Assembly: GCA_947479185.1 (NCBI GenBank) | Contig: CANJYY010000115.1 | Coordinates: 1-7,523, forward strand | Direction: 5' to 3' | Origin: Caulobacteraceae bacterium | Lineage (GTDB): Bacteria > Pseudomonadota > Alphaproteobacteria > Caulobacterales > Caulobacteraceae | Length of the DNA stretch: 7,523 nt | Part shown: one piece after another, positions 1 to 5,912 of the stretch | Position numbering within the stretch: position 1 is the first letter of the stretch | Layout of the letters: every line of letters begins with the position of its first letter | Position numbers and translations under genes: made by a program | The notes under the pieces: model-generated | Database searches by the model: none | Told to the model about the DNA's origin: nothing | The model's input: the letters and a program-made list of their open reading frames with translations, nothing else

Positions 1-16
1 CCATCGGCGTCTCTTG

Positions 17-35
17 AGTTTCCATAATGGAAAGT
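17..35. promoter_or_regulatory. Operator-like inverted repeat 1 (AGTTTCCAT-A-ATGGAAAGT)
   Basis: Two 9-base arms flank a single central A at base 26 and match at 8 of 9 positions. The sequence is the same element as the perfect repeat at 67-85, with centres 50 bases apart. It overlaps the -10 and transcription-start area of the proposed leftward promoter, so bound protein would probably block transcription. The form fits a homodimeric helix-turn-helix regulator, whose identity I do not recognise. Confidence 0.5.
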
Positions 36-43
36 TATTCGTC

Positions 44-52
44 ACTTTCCAT
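44..52 (+). promoter_or_regulatory. Operator-like half-site (ACTTTCCAT)
   Basis: This is a single copy of the ACTTTCCAW element found in both flanking inverted repeats. The right half expected at 54-62 is poorly matched (4 of 9), so this is a half-site or a weak site. It falls in the spacer between the -35 and -10 elements of the proposed leftward promoter. Confidence 0.35.
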
Positions 53-66
53 ATCGTCAAGCCGTA

Positions 67-85
67 ACTTTCCAAGTTGGAAAGT
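67..85. promoter_or_regulatory. Operator-like perfect inverted repeat 2 (ACTTTCCAA-G-TTGGAAAGT)
   Basis: This is a perfect 9-1-9 inverted repeat centred on base 76. It lies just upstream of the -35 of the proposed leftward promoter and 65 bases before the yaaA start, so it could serve either gene. With the imperfect copy at 17-35 and the half-site at 44-52 it makes a cluster of three related elements in under 70 bases. That clustering makes chance unlikely. The cognate regulator is unknown. Confidence 0.55.
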
Positions 86-149
86 CCATGTCCGCGAAGG
101 CGTCGAAGGGGGCTGGCCTTCCCCGCCCGCCCGCTCTATCTCCGCCGGC

Positions 150-917
150 ATGCTGATGGTCATCTCGCCCGCCAAGGCCATGAATTTCGAGGCCCCGGAG
201 CGGGTCCTGCCGCTGACCACGCCTGCGCTGAAGGACGACATCGCCGAGCTCGACACGGTGACCCGCCAGCTGCGGCCGCGCGACCTGCGCCAGCTGATGG
301 ACATCTCCGAGAAGCTGGCCGATCTGAACCACGCGCGGTTTCAGGCCTTCGACCCGTCGGTCGAGGAAGGCCTGCAGGCGGCGGTGGCCTTCAACGGCGA
401 CGTCTACGCCGGCCTGAACGCCCGCTCGCTCGATGCGAAGGGATTTGCCTGGGCGCAGGACCACCTGCGCATCCTGTCGGGCCTGTACGGCGTGTTGCGG
501 CCGGCCGACGCCATCCAGCCCTACCGGCTGGAGATGGGCGTCCAGCTGAAAACGAAGCGCGGCAAGAGCCTCTACCAGTTCTGGGGCGACCGCATCGCAC
601 GCACGCTCAACGAGGCCGCCGAGGGTCACAAGGACCGCCGCCTCGTGAACCTGGCCAGCCAGGAATATTTCGGCGCGGTCGACCTCAAGGCCCTGACCCT
701 GCCGGTGATCACCTGCCGGTTCTTCGAGGACCGGGGCGACGTCACCAAACAGATCAGCTTCATGGCCAAGAAGGCGCGCGGCATGATGGCCCGCTACGCC
801 ATCGACGGGCGCATCGACCGGGTCGAGGGGCTGAAGGACTTCGACCGCGAGGGCTATGCGTACAAGCCCGACCTCTCGACAGAGACCGACTGGGTCTTCC
901 TGCGCAAGTCCGGCTGA
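150..917 (+). CDS. yaaA: Peroxide stress protein YaaA (UPF0246/DUF328 family)
   Basis: A 255-residue cytoplasmic protein of the YaaA family. In E. coli, YaaA belongs to the OxyR response and limits damage from intracellular iron during hydrogen peroxide stress; the fold has been reported to bind DNA. The N-terminus MLMVISPAK aligns with the E. coli start MLILISPAK, and the length is close to the 258 residues of E. coli. Other family signatures are visible: LSGLYGVLRP and QPYRLEMG mid-protein, LYQFWGD, NLAS-EYF, and KKARGMMARY near the C-terminus. The frame is open back to base 27, but those extra 41 residues look unlike the family, so I start at ATG 150. No ribosome-binding site precedes that ATG. 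A GCTCTATC stretch at 133-140 resembles the Caulobacter housekeeping -10 (GCTANAWC), which would give a leaderless or nearly leaderless mRNA. The next gene, bdhA, follows after 71 bases. Confidence 0.93.
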   Translation: MLMVISPAKAMNFEAPERVLPLTTPALKDDIAELDTVTRQLRPRDLRQLMDISEKLADLNHARFQAFDPSVEEGLQAAVAFNGDVYAGLNARSLDAKGFAWAQDHLRILSGLYGVLRPADAIQPYRLEMGVQLKTKRGKSLYQFWGDRIARTLNEAAEGHKDRRLVNLASQEYFGAVDLKALTLPVITCRFFEDRGDVTKQISFMAKKARGMMARYAIDGRIDRVEGLKDFDREGYAYKPDLSTETDWVFLRKSG

Positions 918-950
918 ATTGCCGCTCGCCCTCGCAGGCGCGAAGCACTA

Positions 951-965
951 TGCTGCACCGCAACA
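951..965. promoter_or_regulatory. Possible PhaR-type operator upstream of bdhA
   Basis: TGCTGC-ACC-GCAACA is an inverted repeat with 6-base arms and one mismatch, and its core CTGCACCGCA fits the published PhaR recognition form CTGC-N3/4-GCAG except for the last base. PhaR represses phasin and other PHB genes until polymer or its monomers are present. The site lies 24 bases before the start of bdhA, a PHB-degradation gene, which makes the assignment sensible. It rests on one imperfect match, so it is a candidate only. Confidence 0.4.
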
Positions 966-988
966 ATAACACGGCGGGAACTTCGCAC

Positions 989-1780
989 ATGACCTCCGGA
1001 CTGCGGGGACAGGTCGCCATCGTCACGGGCTCGACGAGCGGGATCGGCCATGGACTGGCCGACGCGCTGGGCGCGGCCGGTGTGAACCTGGTGATCAACG
1101 GGCTGGGCGATCCAGCCGCCATCGAGGCCACGCGCGCCGATCTGGCGACGCGCCACGGCGTCGAGGTGCGCTACCACGCCGCCGACATGACAAAGCCGGA
1201 CCAGATCGCCGACATGGTCGCCTCGACCGTGGCCGCCTTCGGCCGGCTCGATATCCTGATCAACAACGCCGGCGTGCAGCACGTCTCGCCGATCGAGGAC
1301 TTCCCGATCGACTGGTGGGACAGGATCCTCGCCATCAACCTGTCGTCGGTGTTCCACGCCACCCGCGCGGCGATCCCGGCGATGAAGGCCGCCAAGCGCG
1401 GGCGGATCGTCAACATCGCCTCGGCCCACGCCCTGGTCGCCTCGCCGTTCAAGAGCGCCTACGTGGCCGCCAAGCACGGCGTCGCCGGCTTCACCAAGAC
1501 CGCCGCCCTCGAGCTGGCCACCAGCGGCGTGACCGTCAACGCCATCTGCCCGGGCTATGTGAAGACGCCGCTGGTCGAGGCCCAGATCGCCGACCAGGCC
1601 AAGACGCGCGGCATCAGCGAGGAGGCCGTCATGCGCGATGTGATCCTCGCCGCCCAGCCGACCAAGTCGTTCGTCACCGTCGAGCAGCTGGCCGGGATGC
1701 TGCTGTACCTGTGCGCCGACGCCGGCGCGTCAGTGAACGGCGCCATCCTCTCCGTCGACGGCGGCTGGACAGCCGCGTGA
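989..1780 (+). CDS. bdhA: D-3-hydroxybutyrate dehydrogenase (SDR family)
   Basis: A 263-residue cytoplasmic NAD-dependent enzyme converting D-3-hydroxybutyrate to acetoacetate, a late step of poly-3-hydroxybutyrate breakdown. The cofactor motif TGSTSGIG is at residues 13-20 and NNAG at 92-95. The catalytic tetrad is N117, S145, Y158, K162. The residues known to bind substrate in the Pseudomonas fragi enzyme (Q94, H144, K152, Q196, W257) all recur at a constant offset of +3: Q97, H147, K155, Q199, W260. This separates it from a generic SDR. The start at 989 is supported by GGGA at 976-979 with a 9-base spacer; an in-frame ATG at 950 would add an unusual asparagine-rich tail. The stop overlaps the GTG start of the patatin gene (GTGA, 1777-1780), implying translational coupling. 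Confidence 0.95.
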   Translation: MTSGLRGQVAIVTGSTSGIGHGLADALGAAGVNLVINGLGDPAAIEATRADLATRHGVEVRYHAADMTKPDQIADMVASTVAAFGRLDILINNAGVQHVSPIEDFPIDWWDRILAINLSSVFHATRAAIPAMKAAKRGRIVNIASAHALVASPFKSAYVAAKHGVAGFTKTAALELATSGVTVNAICPGYVKTPLVEAQIADQAKTRGISEEAVMRDVILAAQPTKSFVTVEQLAGMLLYLCADAGASVNGAILSVDGGWTAA

Positions 1781-2826
1781 AGCCCCCCGCCAACCGCGCG
1801 CCCAGGCCGATCAGCCTGGCGCTGCAGGGCGGCGGATCGCATGGGGCCTTCGAGTGGGGCGTGATCGAGCGGCTGCTCGAGGAAGAGTCCCTCGAGATCG
1901 CCGCCGTCACCGCCGCCTCCGCCGGGGCGATGAACGCCGCCGCCCTGGCCACCGGCCTCGCCGCCAACGGTCGCGAGGGGGCCAAGGCCAGCCTGGCCGC
2001 GCTGTGGCGGGCCTCAAGCAACGCCGACAGCCGCAACGGCACCGTGTTCGGCGACTCAAGCGTCTGGACCTCGATGCTGCGTCCCGACTGGCTGAAGGAC
2101 AGCCCGGCCTGGCGCTGGGCCGGCAGCCTCGGCACGACGCTCAGCCCCTACGAGTTCAATCCGTTCAACCTGAACCCGCTGCGCGATGTGCTTGAGAAGA
2201 TCATCGACTTCGACGCCATCCGCGCACCGACGGCCCTCCAGCTCTACGTGTCCGCCACCGGCGTGCGAACGGGCAAGGCGAGGATCTTCCGCAACGAAGA
2301 ACTGACCGTCGACCATCTGCTGGCCTCGGCCTGCCTGCCGACCCTGTTCCATGCGGTGGAGATCGACGGCGAGCCCTACTGGGACGGCGGTTACCTGGCC
2401 AATCCCGCGCTTTGGCCGCTGCTCTACGCCGACACGCCCGACGATGTTCTGGTGGTCAGCCTCAATCCGTTCGAGCGCAAGGAGGTGCCCAGGAGCCCGG
2501 CGGAAATCATGGACCGGCTCAACGAGATCACCTTCAACGCCAGCCTGTCGGCCGAGCTGCGGGCCATCGCCTTCGTGCGGAAGTTGCTCGACGAGGGCTT
2601 GCTCAAGGAGAGCGCCCGGAGCCATTACCGGCACATGTTTGTGCACGCGATCACCGCCGACGGCTATCTGGGCGACCTGTCCATGGCCTCCAAGTTCAGC
2701 ACCGAATGGGCCTTCCTGACCGACCTGCGCAAGCGCGGCCGCAAGGCCGCCGACGCCTGGCTGGCGGCCCACCTGCAGCAGGTCGGCGTGGCCTCGACCG
2801 TGGATCTGAAGGCCGAGTTCCTGTGA
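1777..2826 (+). CDS. Patatin-like phospholipase/esterase with DUF3734-type C-terminus
   Basis: A 349-residue predicted serine hydrolase with no signal peptide or membrane helix, so probably cytoplasmic. The oxyanion loop GGGSHGAF is at residues 18-25. The nucleophile is S48 in AASAGAMNA, and the catalytic aspartate is D203 in the DGG motif (203-205), giving the Ser-Asp dyad of patatins. The usual first glycine of GxSxG is alanine here (A46). The region after about residue 215, ending in STVDLKAEFL, resembles the DUF3734 domain of proteobacterial patatins. It starts at GTG 1777 inside the bdhA stop and ends in the same GTGA arrangement with the nudix gene. I recall DUF3734 patatins beside bdhA elsewhere in Proteobacteria. 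Co-translation suggests a lipid or polyester esterase role tied to hydroxybutyrate metabolism, but the substrate is unknown and this is inference. Confidence 0.88.
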   Translation: MKPPANRAPRPISLALQGGGSHGAFEWGVIERLLEEESLEIAAVTAASAGAMNAAALATGLAANGREGAKASLAALWRASSNADSRNGTVFGDSSVWTSMLRPDWLKDSPAWRWAGSLGTTLSPYEFNPFNLNPLRDVLEKIIDFDAIRAPTALQLYVSATGVRTGKARIFRNEELTVDHLLASACLPTLFHAVEIDGEPYWDGGYLANPALWPLLYADTPDDVLVVSLNPFERKEVPRSPAEIMDRLNEITFNASLSAELRAIAFVRKLLDEGLLKESARSHYRHMFVHAITADGYLGDLSMASKFSTEWAFLTDLRKRGRKAADAWLAAHLQQVGVASTVDLKAEFL

Positions 2827-3248
2827 GCGGCCAGCACCCCCGGCCCACGGCCGGCGTCGTCTGCTTCCGCGGGGCGGAGATCCTGCTGATCAAACGCGGC
2901 ACCGCGCCCCGGCTGGGCCAGTGGAGCCTGCCCGGCGGCCGCATCGAGTGGGGCGAGAGCTCCGCCGACGCGGCCCTGCGCGAACTGACCGAGGAGACCG
3001 GCGTGACGGCCGAACTGCTGGGCCTGATCGACGCCGTGGACGGGATCATGACCTCGCGCGAGACCGGCGAGGTGACCCGCCACTATGTGATGGTCGACTA
3101 CGCCGCCCGCTGGCTGGCCGGCGAGCCGGTCGCCGGCGACGACGCGGCCGACGCCCGGTTCTTTTCGCGAGAGGCGGCGCTCGACCTGATCGAGTGGGAC
3201 GTCACCCGGCAGGTGGTCGAGGAGGCCTTTGACCGTTTCGGCGCTTGA
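2823..3248 (+). CDS. Nudix hydrolase (ADP-ribose pyrophosphatase/MutT-like)
   Basis: A 141-residue protein of typical single-domain Nudix length. These enzymes hydrolyse nucleoside diphosphates linked to another group, using Mg or Mn. The complete Nudix box (G-x5-E-x7-R-E-U-x-E-E-x-G-U) spans residues 39-61, with G39, E45, R53, E54, E57, E58 and G60 all present. It is preceded by the usual QWSLPGG segment. It begins at GTG 2823, whose last two bases start the stop codon of the patatin gene. It is therefore the third member of a coupled bdhA-patatin-nudix unit. Substrate cannot be read from the motif; ADP-ribose, NADH or a CoA derivative are all possible, and a CoA or NAD substrate would suit the neighbouring dehydrogenase. 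Confidence 0.92.
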   Translation: MSGQHPRPTAGVVCFRGAEILLIKRGTAPRLGQWSLPGGRIEWGESSADAALRELTEETGVTAELLGLIDAVDGIMTSRETGEVTRHYVMVDYAARWLAGEPVAGDDAADARFFSREAALDLIEWDVTRQVVEEAFDRFGA

Positions 3249-3310
3249 CCGCCGCCGCGTCACCCGCCTTTTGTCACCCTCAAACAGATGTTCACGGGGA
3301 GTGACGCACC

Positions 3311-4093
3311 ATGGCCTACAAGCCCTTTGATCTGACCGGCAAGGTCGCGCTGGTCACCGGCGGCAACGGCGGCATCGGCCTTGGCATGGCCGAGGCGATG
3401 GCCCAGGCCGGCGCCGACATCGTCATCTGGGGCTCAAACCCCGACAAGACCCTCGCCGCCGAAGGCAAGCTGACCAGCTACGGCGTGCGGGTTAAGGCCC
3501 AGATCGTCGACTGCTCGGACGAGGCCCAGGTGGTCGCGGGCATGCAGGAAGCCGTCGCGGCCATGGGCCGGGTCGACACGGTGATCGCCAACGCCGGGCG
3601 CGGCCGGGGCGCGGCCTCCTTCTCCGAAATGTCCACCGACGTGTGGAACTACAACATGGCCCTGAACCTCGACGGCGTGTTCTGGACGCTGCGCGAGGCG
3701 GCCAAGCACATGGTCGAGCGTGCGAAGACGGGTGATACCGGCGGCTCGCTGATCGGCGTCGCCTCGCTGGCCGCCATCGAGGGCGCGGCCCGCAACGAGG
3801 CCTATGCCGCGACCAAGGGCGCGGTGGTCTCGCTGATGAAGTCGATCGCCGTCGAGCATGCCCGCTACGGCGTGCGCGCCAACTCCATCCTGCCCGGCTG
3901 GATCGCCACCGACATGACCGCCGGCGCCCAGGGCAACGACAAGTTCACCACCAACGTCATCAGCCGCGTGCCGATGCGCCGTTGGGGCACGCCCGAGGAC
4001 TTCGGCGGCATGGCCGTCTACCTGGCGTCCGACGCCTCCCGTTTCCACACCGGCGATACCTTCCTGATCGACGGCGGCTACGCGATCTTCTGA
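3311..4093 (+). CDS. SDR family NAD(P)-dependent oxidoreductase
   Basis: A 260-residue classical short-chain dehydrogenase/reductase, probably cytoplasmic. The cofactor-binding motif TGGNGGIG is at residues 16-23, D67 lies at the adenine-binding position, and NAG is at 94-96. The catalytic residues N119, S152, Y165 and K169 are complete, and the tail carries IDGG. The start is well supported by GGGGAG at 3296-3301 with a 9-base spacer. The protein resembles gluconate 5-dehydrogenase or 3-oxoacyl-ACP-reductase-like SDRs, but substrate cannot be assigned. It is followed after 14 bases by the nitronate monooxygenase-like gene, so the two form an operon. The 62-base gap upstream has TTGACC (3245-3250) as a possible -35 but no convincing -10. 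Confidence 0.9.
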   Translation: MAYKPFDLTGKVALVTGGNGGIGLGMAEAMAQAGADIVIWGSNPDKTLAAEGKLTSYGVRVKAQIVDCSDEAQVVAGMQEAVAAMGRVDTVIANAGRGRGAASFSEMSTDVWNYNMALNLDGVFWTLREAAKHMVERAKTGDTGGSLIGVASLAAIEGAARNEAYAATKGAVVSLMKSIAVEHARYGVRANSILPGWIATDMTAGAQGNDKFTTNVISRVPMRRWGTPEDFGGMAVYLASDASRFHTGDTFLIDGGYAIF

Positions 4094-4107
4094 GAAAGCA
4101 CAGACAG

Positions 4108-5106
4108 ATGTCCCTCCGCACCCCCCTCTGCGACCTGCTCGGCGTCGAGCATCCGATCATGCTGGCCGGCATGGGCGGCGTTTCCTACGCCGAGCTGGCC
4201 GCCGCGGTCAGCAACGCCGGCGGCTACGGCGTGCTCGGCATGGCCGGCACCACGCCTGAGTTCATCCGCGAGCAGATGCGCAAGGTGAAGTCGCTGACCG
4301 ACAAACCATTCGGCGTCGACCTGCTGGCCGCATCGCCCGAGAGTCTGACCGCCGCCGTCGAGATCATCATCGAGGAAGGCGCCAGCTCGTTCATCGCCGG
4401 CCTGGGCGTGCCCATGCCGATCATGGAAAGGCTGAAGAAGGCCGGCCTGAAGGTCATGGTCGTCTGCGGCGCGGTGAAGCACGCGGTGAAGGCCGAGCAG
4501 GCCGGCTGCGACGCCGTCATCTGCCAGGGCGGCGAAGGCGGCGGTCACACGGGTCTGGTCGGCACCCTGCCGCTGCTGGCCCAGGCCGTCGAGGCGGTGA
4601 AGATCCCCGTCGTGGGGGCCGGCGGCCTGTATGACGGTCGCGGTCTGGCCGCCTGCCTGGCGCTCGGCGCCCAGGGCGTGTGGATGGGCACCCGCTTCAT
4701 CGCCAGCCAGGAAGCCCACGCGGGCGACCTGTATCGCGAGACCATCCTCAACGCTTCGGACGAGGATACCGTCCGCACCCGCTGCTACAGCGGCAAGCCG
4801 ATGCGCGTGCAGAAGAACCCCTATGTCGCCGACTGGGAAAGCCGCCCCGGCGACATCCAGGCGTTCCCGATGCAGGCCGGCATCAGCATAAAGAACAACG
4901 CCATGGGCGGCATCGGCGGCCAGATCGAGGGCCTCGACGCCGACAAGTCCTGCTTCGCCATGGGCCAGAGCGCCGGCGGCGTGCACGATGTCCTGCCGGC
5001 GGCCGAGATCGTCAATCGCCTGATGGCCGAAGCCCATGCCGCCATCGGCCGGCTGACGGCGCTGAACGCCGCCAGCCCGGCCGTGGCGCGGGTCACCGCC
5101 GCCTGA
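4108..5106 (+). CDS. Nitronate monooxygenase / 2-nitropropane dioxygenase family FMN enzyme
   Basis: A 332-residue predicted FMN-dependent TIM-barrel protein. The N-terminal segment around HPIMLAGMGG (residues 15-24) is characteristic of the family. GGEGGGHTG (141-149) contains H147 at the position of the catalytic histidine of nitronate monooxygenases. VVGAGGLYDGRG (168-179) and GVWMGTRF (190-197) are typical of FMN-phosphate binding. Family members oxidise alkyl nitronates, but the same fold and motifs occur in FabK-type enoyl-ACP reductases and other flavoenzymes, so the actual substrate is uncertain. GAGAAAG at 4092-4098, overlapping the upstream stop, is a weak ribosome-binding site 9 bases before ATG 4108. 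The pairing with the preceding SDR suggests a shared oxidation or detoxification step. Confidence 0.88.
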   Translation: MSLRTPLCDLLGVEHPIMLAGMGGVSYAELAAAVSNAGGYGVLGMAGTTPEFIREQMRKVKSLTDKPFGVDLLAASPESLTAAVEIIIEEGASSFIAGLGVPMPIMERLKKAGLKVMVVCGAVKHAVKAEQAGCDAVICQGGEGGGHTGLVGTLPLLAQAVEAVKIPVVGAGGLYDGRGLAACLALGAQGVWMGTRFIASQEAHAGDLYRETILNASDEDTVRTRCYSGKPMRVQKNPYVADWESRPGDIQAFPMQAGISIKNNAMGGIGGQIEGLDADKSCFAMGQSAGGVHDVLPAAEIVNRLMAEAHAAIGRLTALNAASPAVARVTAA

Positions 5107-5159
5107 GACCCTCGGCGGGGTGGTGATGGTCCGCGCAGGCAGTTGACGATTCTTCCGTA

Positions 5160-5183
5160 AGCCCGGTCAATGGCGGCCGGGCT
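5160..5183. terminator. Hairpin after the SDR-monooxygenase operon, possible terminator
   Basis: A perfect 7-base GC-rich stem, AGCCCGG (5160-5166) and CCGGGCT (5177-5183), encloses a 10-base loop. It lies 53 bases after the stop at 5106. No run of T follows on either strand, so it is not a classical intrinsic terminator and may only stabilise the transcript end. It also sits just ahead of the membrane-protein gene. Confidence 0.3.
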
Positions 5184-5198
5184 TCAGGTGGGACGGAG

Positions 5199-5850
5199 TT
5201 GGCGAGCGCGAACGACGACCGGGACGACGGCCATCTGCTGCACCGGCTGGTGTTCTTTTCGGACGCGGTTCGCGATCGTCCTGACGCTGCTGGTGCTGGA
5301 GCTGCGGCCGCCGCAGCTGCACAGCGCCGACGGCTTGATCGCCGCCTTGGGCGGAATGATACCGCACTTCATCGCCTTCTTCGCCAGCTTCGGCGTGGTC
5401 AGCATCTTCTGGGTTGGCCACATGGCGATGTTCCGGCCGATGAAGGTGTTCGACTGGACGGTGACCTGTCTGAACCTGTTGTTCCTGTTCACCATCGCCC
5501 TGATGCCGTTCGCCTCGGCGATCCTCGGGGAATACGGAACGCGAGGAGAGGCGTGGCGGATCTACTCGGTCGTGCTGATCGCGGCGTCCGTAGCCCAGTG
5601 CCTGCTGGTGCTGACGCTCTACCGCGGCAAGGGACGCCTTGTCGGCGGAACCACGGGACGCGAGGTCGCTTATCGGCTGTCGCGGGCCGCGTCTCCGGGC
5701 ATCGTGTTCGGCATCGGGCTTTGGCTCAGCCTGATCGGCGAGCCGGGCCTGTCGGCGATGTGCTGGGTGCTGTTCCCGCCCGTGCTGATCCTGGCCCGCC
5801 TGCTGTTCGGGCCCAGGAAGGCCTCACCGGCCCCTGCCGACGCGGCTTGA
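5199..5850 (+). CDS. TMEM175/DUF1211 family potassium-channel-like membrane protein, apparent frameshift
   Basis: Bacterial TMEM175 proteins are potassium-permeable channels with six helices and the signature FSD-x7-T. Here the first part, from a TTG at 5199 to LVFFSDAV ending at 5270, is in one frame. The continuation FAIVLTLLVLEL and all later helices are in the frame beginning at 5269. Joining them with two missing bases restores FSDAVFAIVLT with the exact 7-residue spacing. The later frame is open on its own from an ATG at 5170 (226 codons), but its first 33 residues resemble no family member. Hydrophobic segments in that numbering are near 34-46, 64-87, 96-118, 130-151, 175-190 and 193-213. 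AGGTGG at 5186-5191 lies 7 bases before the TTG. The gene is either a recent pseudogene or contains a sequencing error; as written, no intact channel is encoded. Confidence 0.7.
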
Positions 5851-5860
5851 CCCAGATCAC
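5847..5860. promoter_or_regulatory. Possible FNR/FixK-type box upstream of the SRPBCC gene
   Basis: TTGACCCAGATCAC matches the FNR/FixK form TTGAY-N4-RTCAA except at the last base. It is centred at 5853.5. A TAGGCT at 5882-5887 could act as the -10, placing the transcript start near 5894-5895, so the box would be at about -41.5, the usual activating position. It overlaps the stop codon of the preceding gene. The match is imperfect and the call is tentative. Confidence 0.38.
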
Positions 5861-5912
5861 GGAGCGCGGCGAGCGCGACGCTAGGCTGGCCTCCTGACCT
5901 CGGGAGCTCGCC

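Larger units (their letters stand above)
1..60 (-). promoter_or_regulatory. Leftward promoter and start of a divergent gene off the window edge
   Basis: Read on the minus strand, a good -35 hexamer TTGACG (bases 60-55) is followed after 17 bases by a weak -10-like TAACTT (37-32). Alternatively AATAAC (39-34) could serve as the -10. The predicted transcript would start near base 25. An AAGAG ribosome-binding-like stretch (15-11) sits 6 bases before an ATG at 4-2. Only the first four bases of that gene are inside the window, so its product is unknown. The repeated ACTTTCCAW elements lie upstream of, inside and downstream of this promoter, as expected for a repressed or autoregulated gene. The spacing is seen directly; promoter activity is inferred. 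Confidence 0.4.

Noticed and set aside
105..121. GAAGG/CCTTC inverted repeat before yaaA as a regulatory hairpin
   Set aside because: Only five base pairs in very GC-rich DNA, with no terminator tail or known motif, so it is compatible with chance.
27..149. N-terminal extension of yaaA from the ATG at base 27
   Set aside because: The ATG lies inside an inverted repeat, the 41 extra residues are unlike YaaA, and MLMVISPAK at 150 aligns with the known family start.
950..988. Earlier bdhA start at ATG 950
   Set aside because: It would add an asparagine-rich tail absent from the family, and residue numbering from 989 matches the characterised enzyme at a constant offset. GGGA also sits at the right distance from 989.
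2056..2772. Minus-strand open frame (238 codons) opposite the patatin gene
   Set aside because: It has no domain features, and the plus strand encodes an intact patatin with catalytic residues, so this is a codon-bias shadow.
4078..5037. Long minus-strand open frame (319 codons) opposite the monooxygenase gene
   Set aside because: It is a GC-driven shadow. Its translation is low-complexity H/A/G/D-rich with no recognisable motif, while the plus strand has clear FMN-enzyme motifs.
5262..5274. Programmed ribosomal frameshift in the TMEM175 gene
   Set aside because: There is no slippery heptamer or stimulatory hairpin at the junction, and this family is not known to use recoding, so deletion or sequencing error is simpler.
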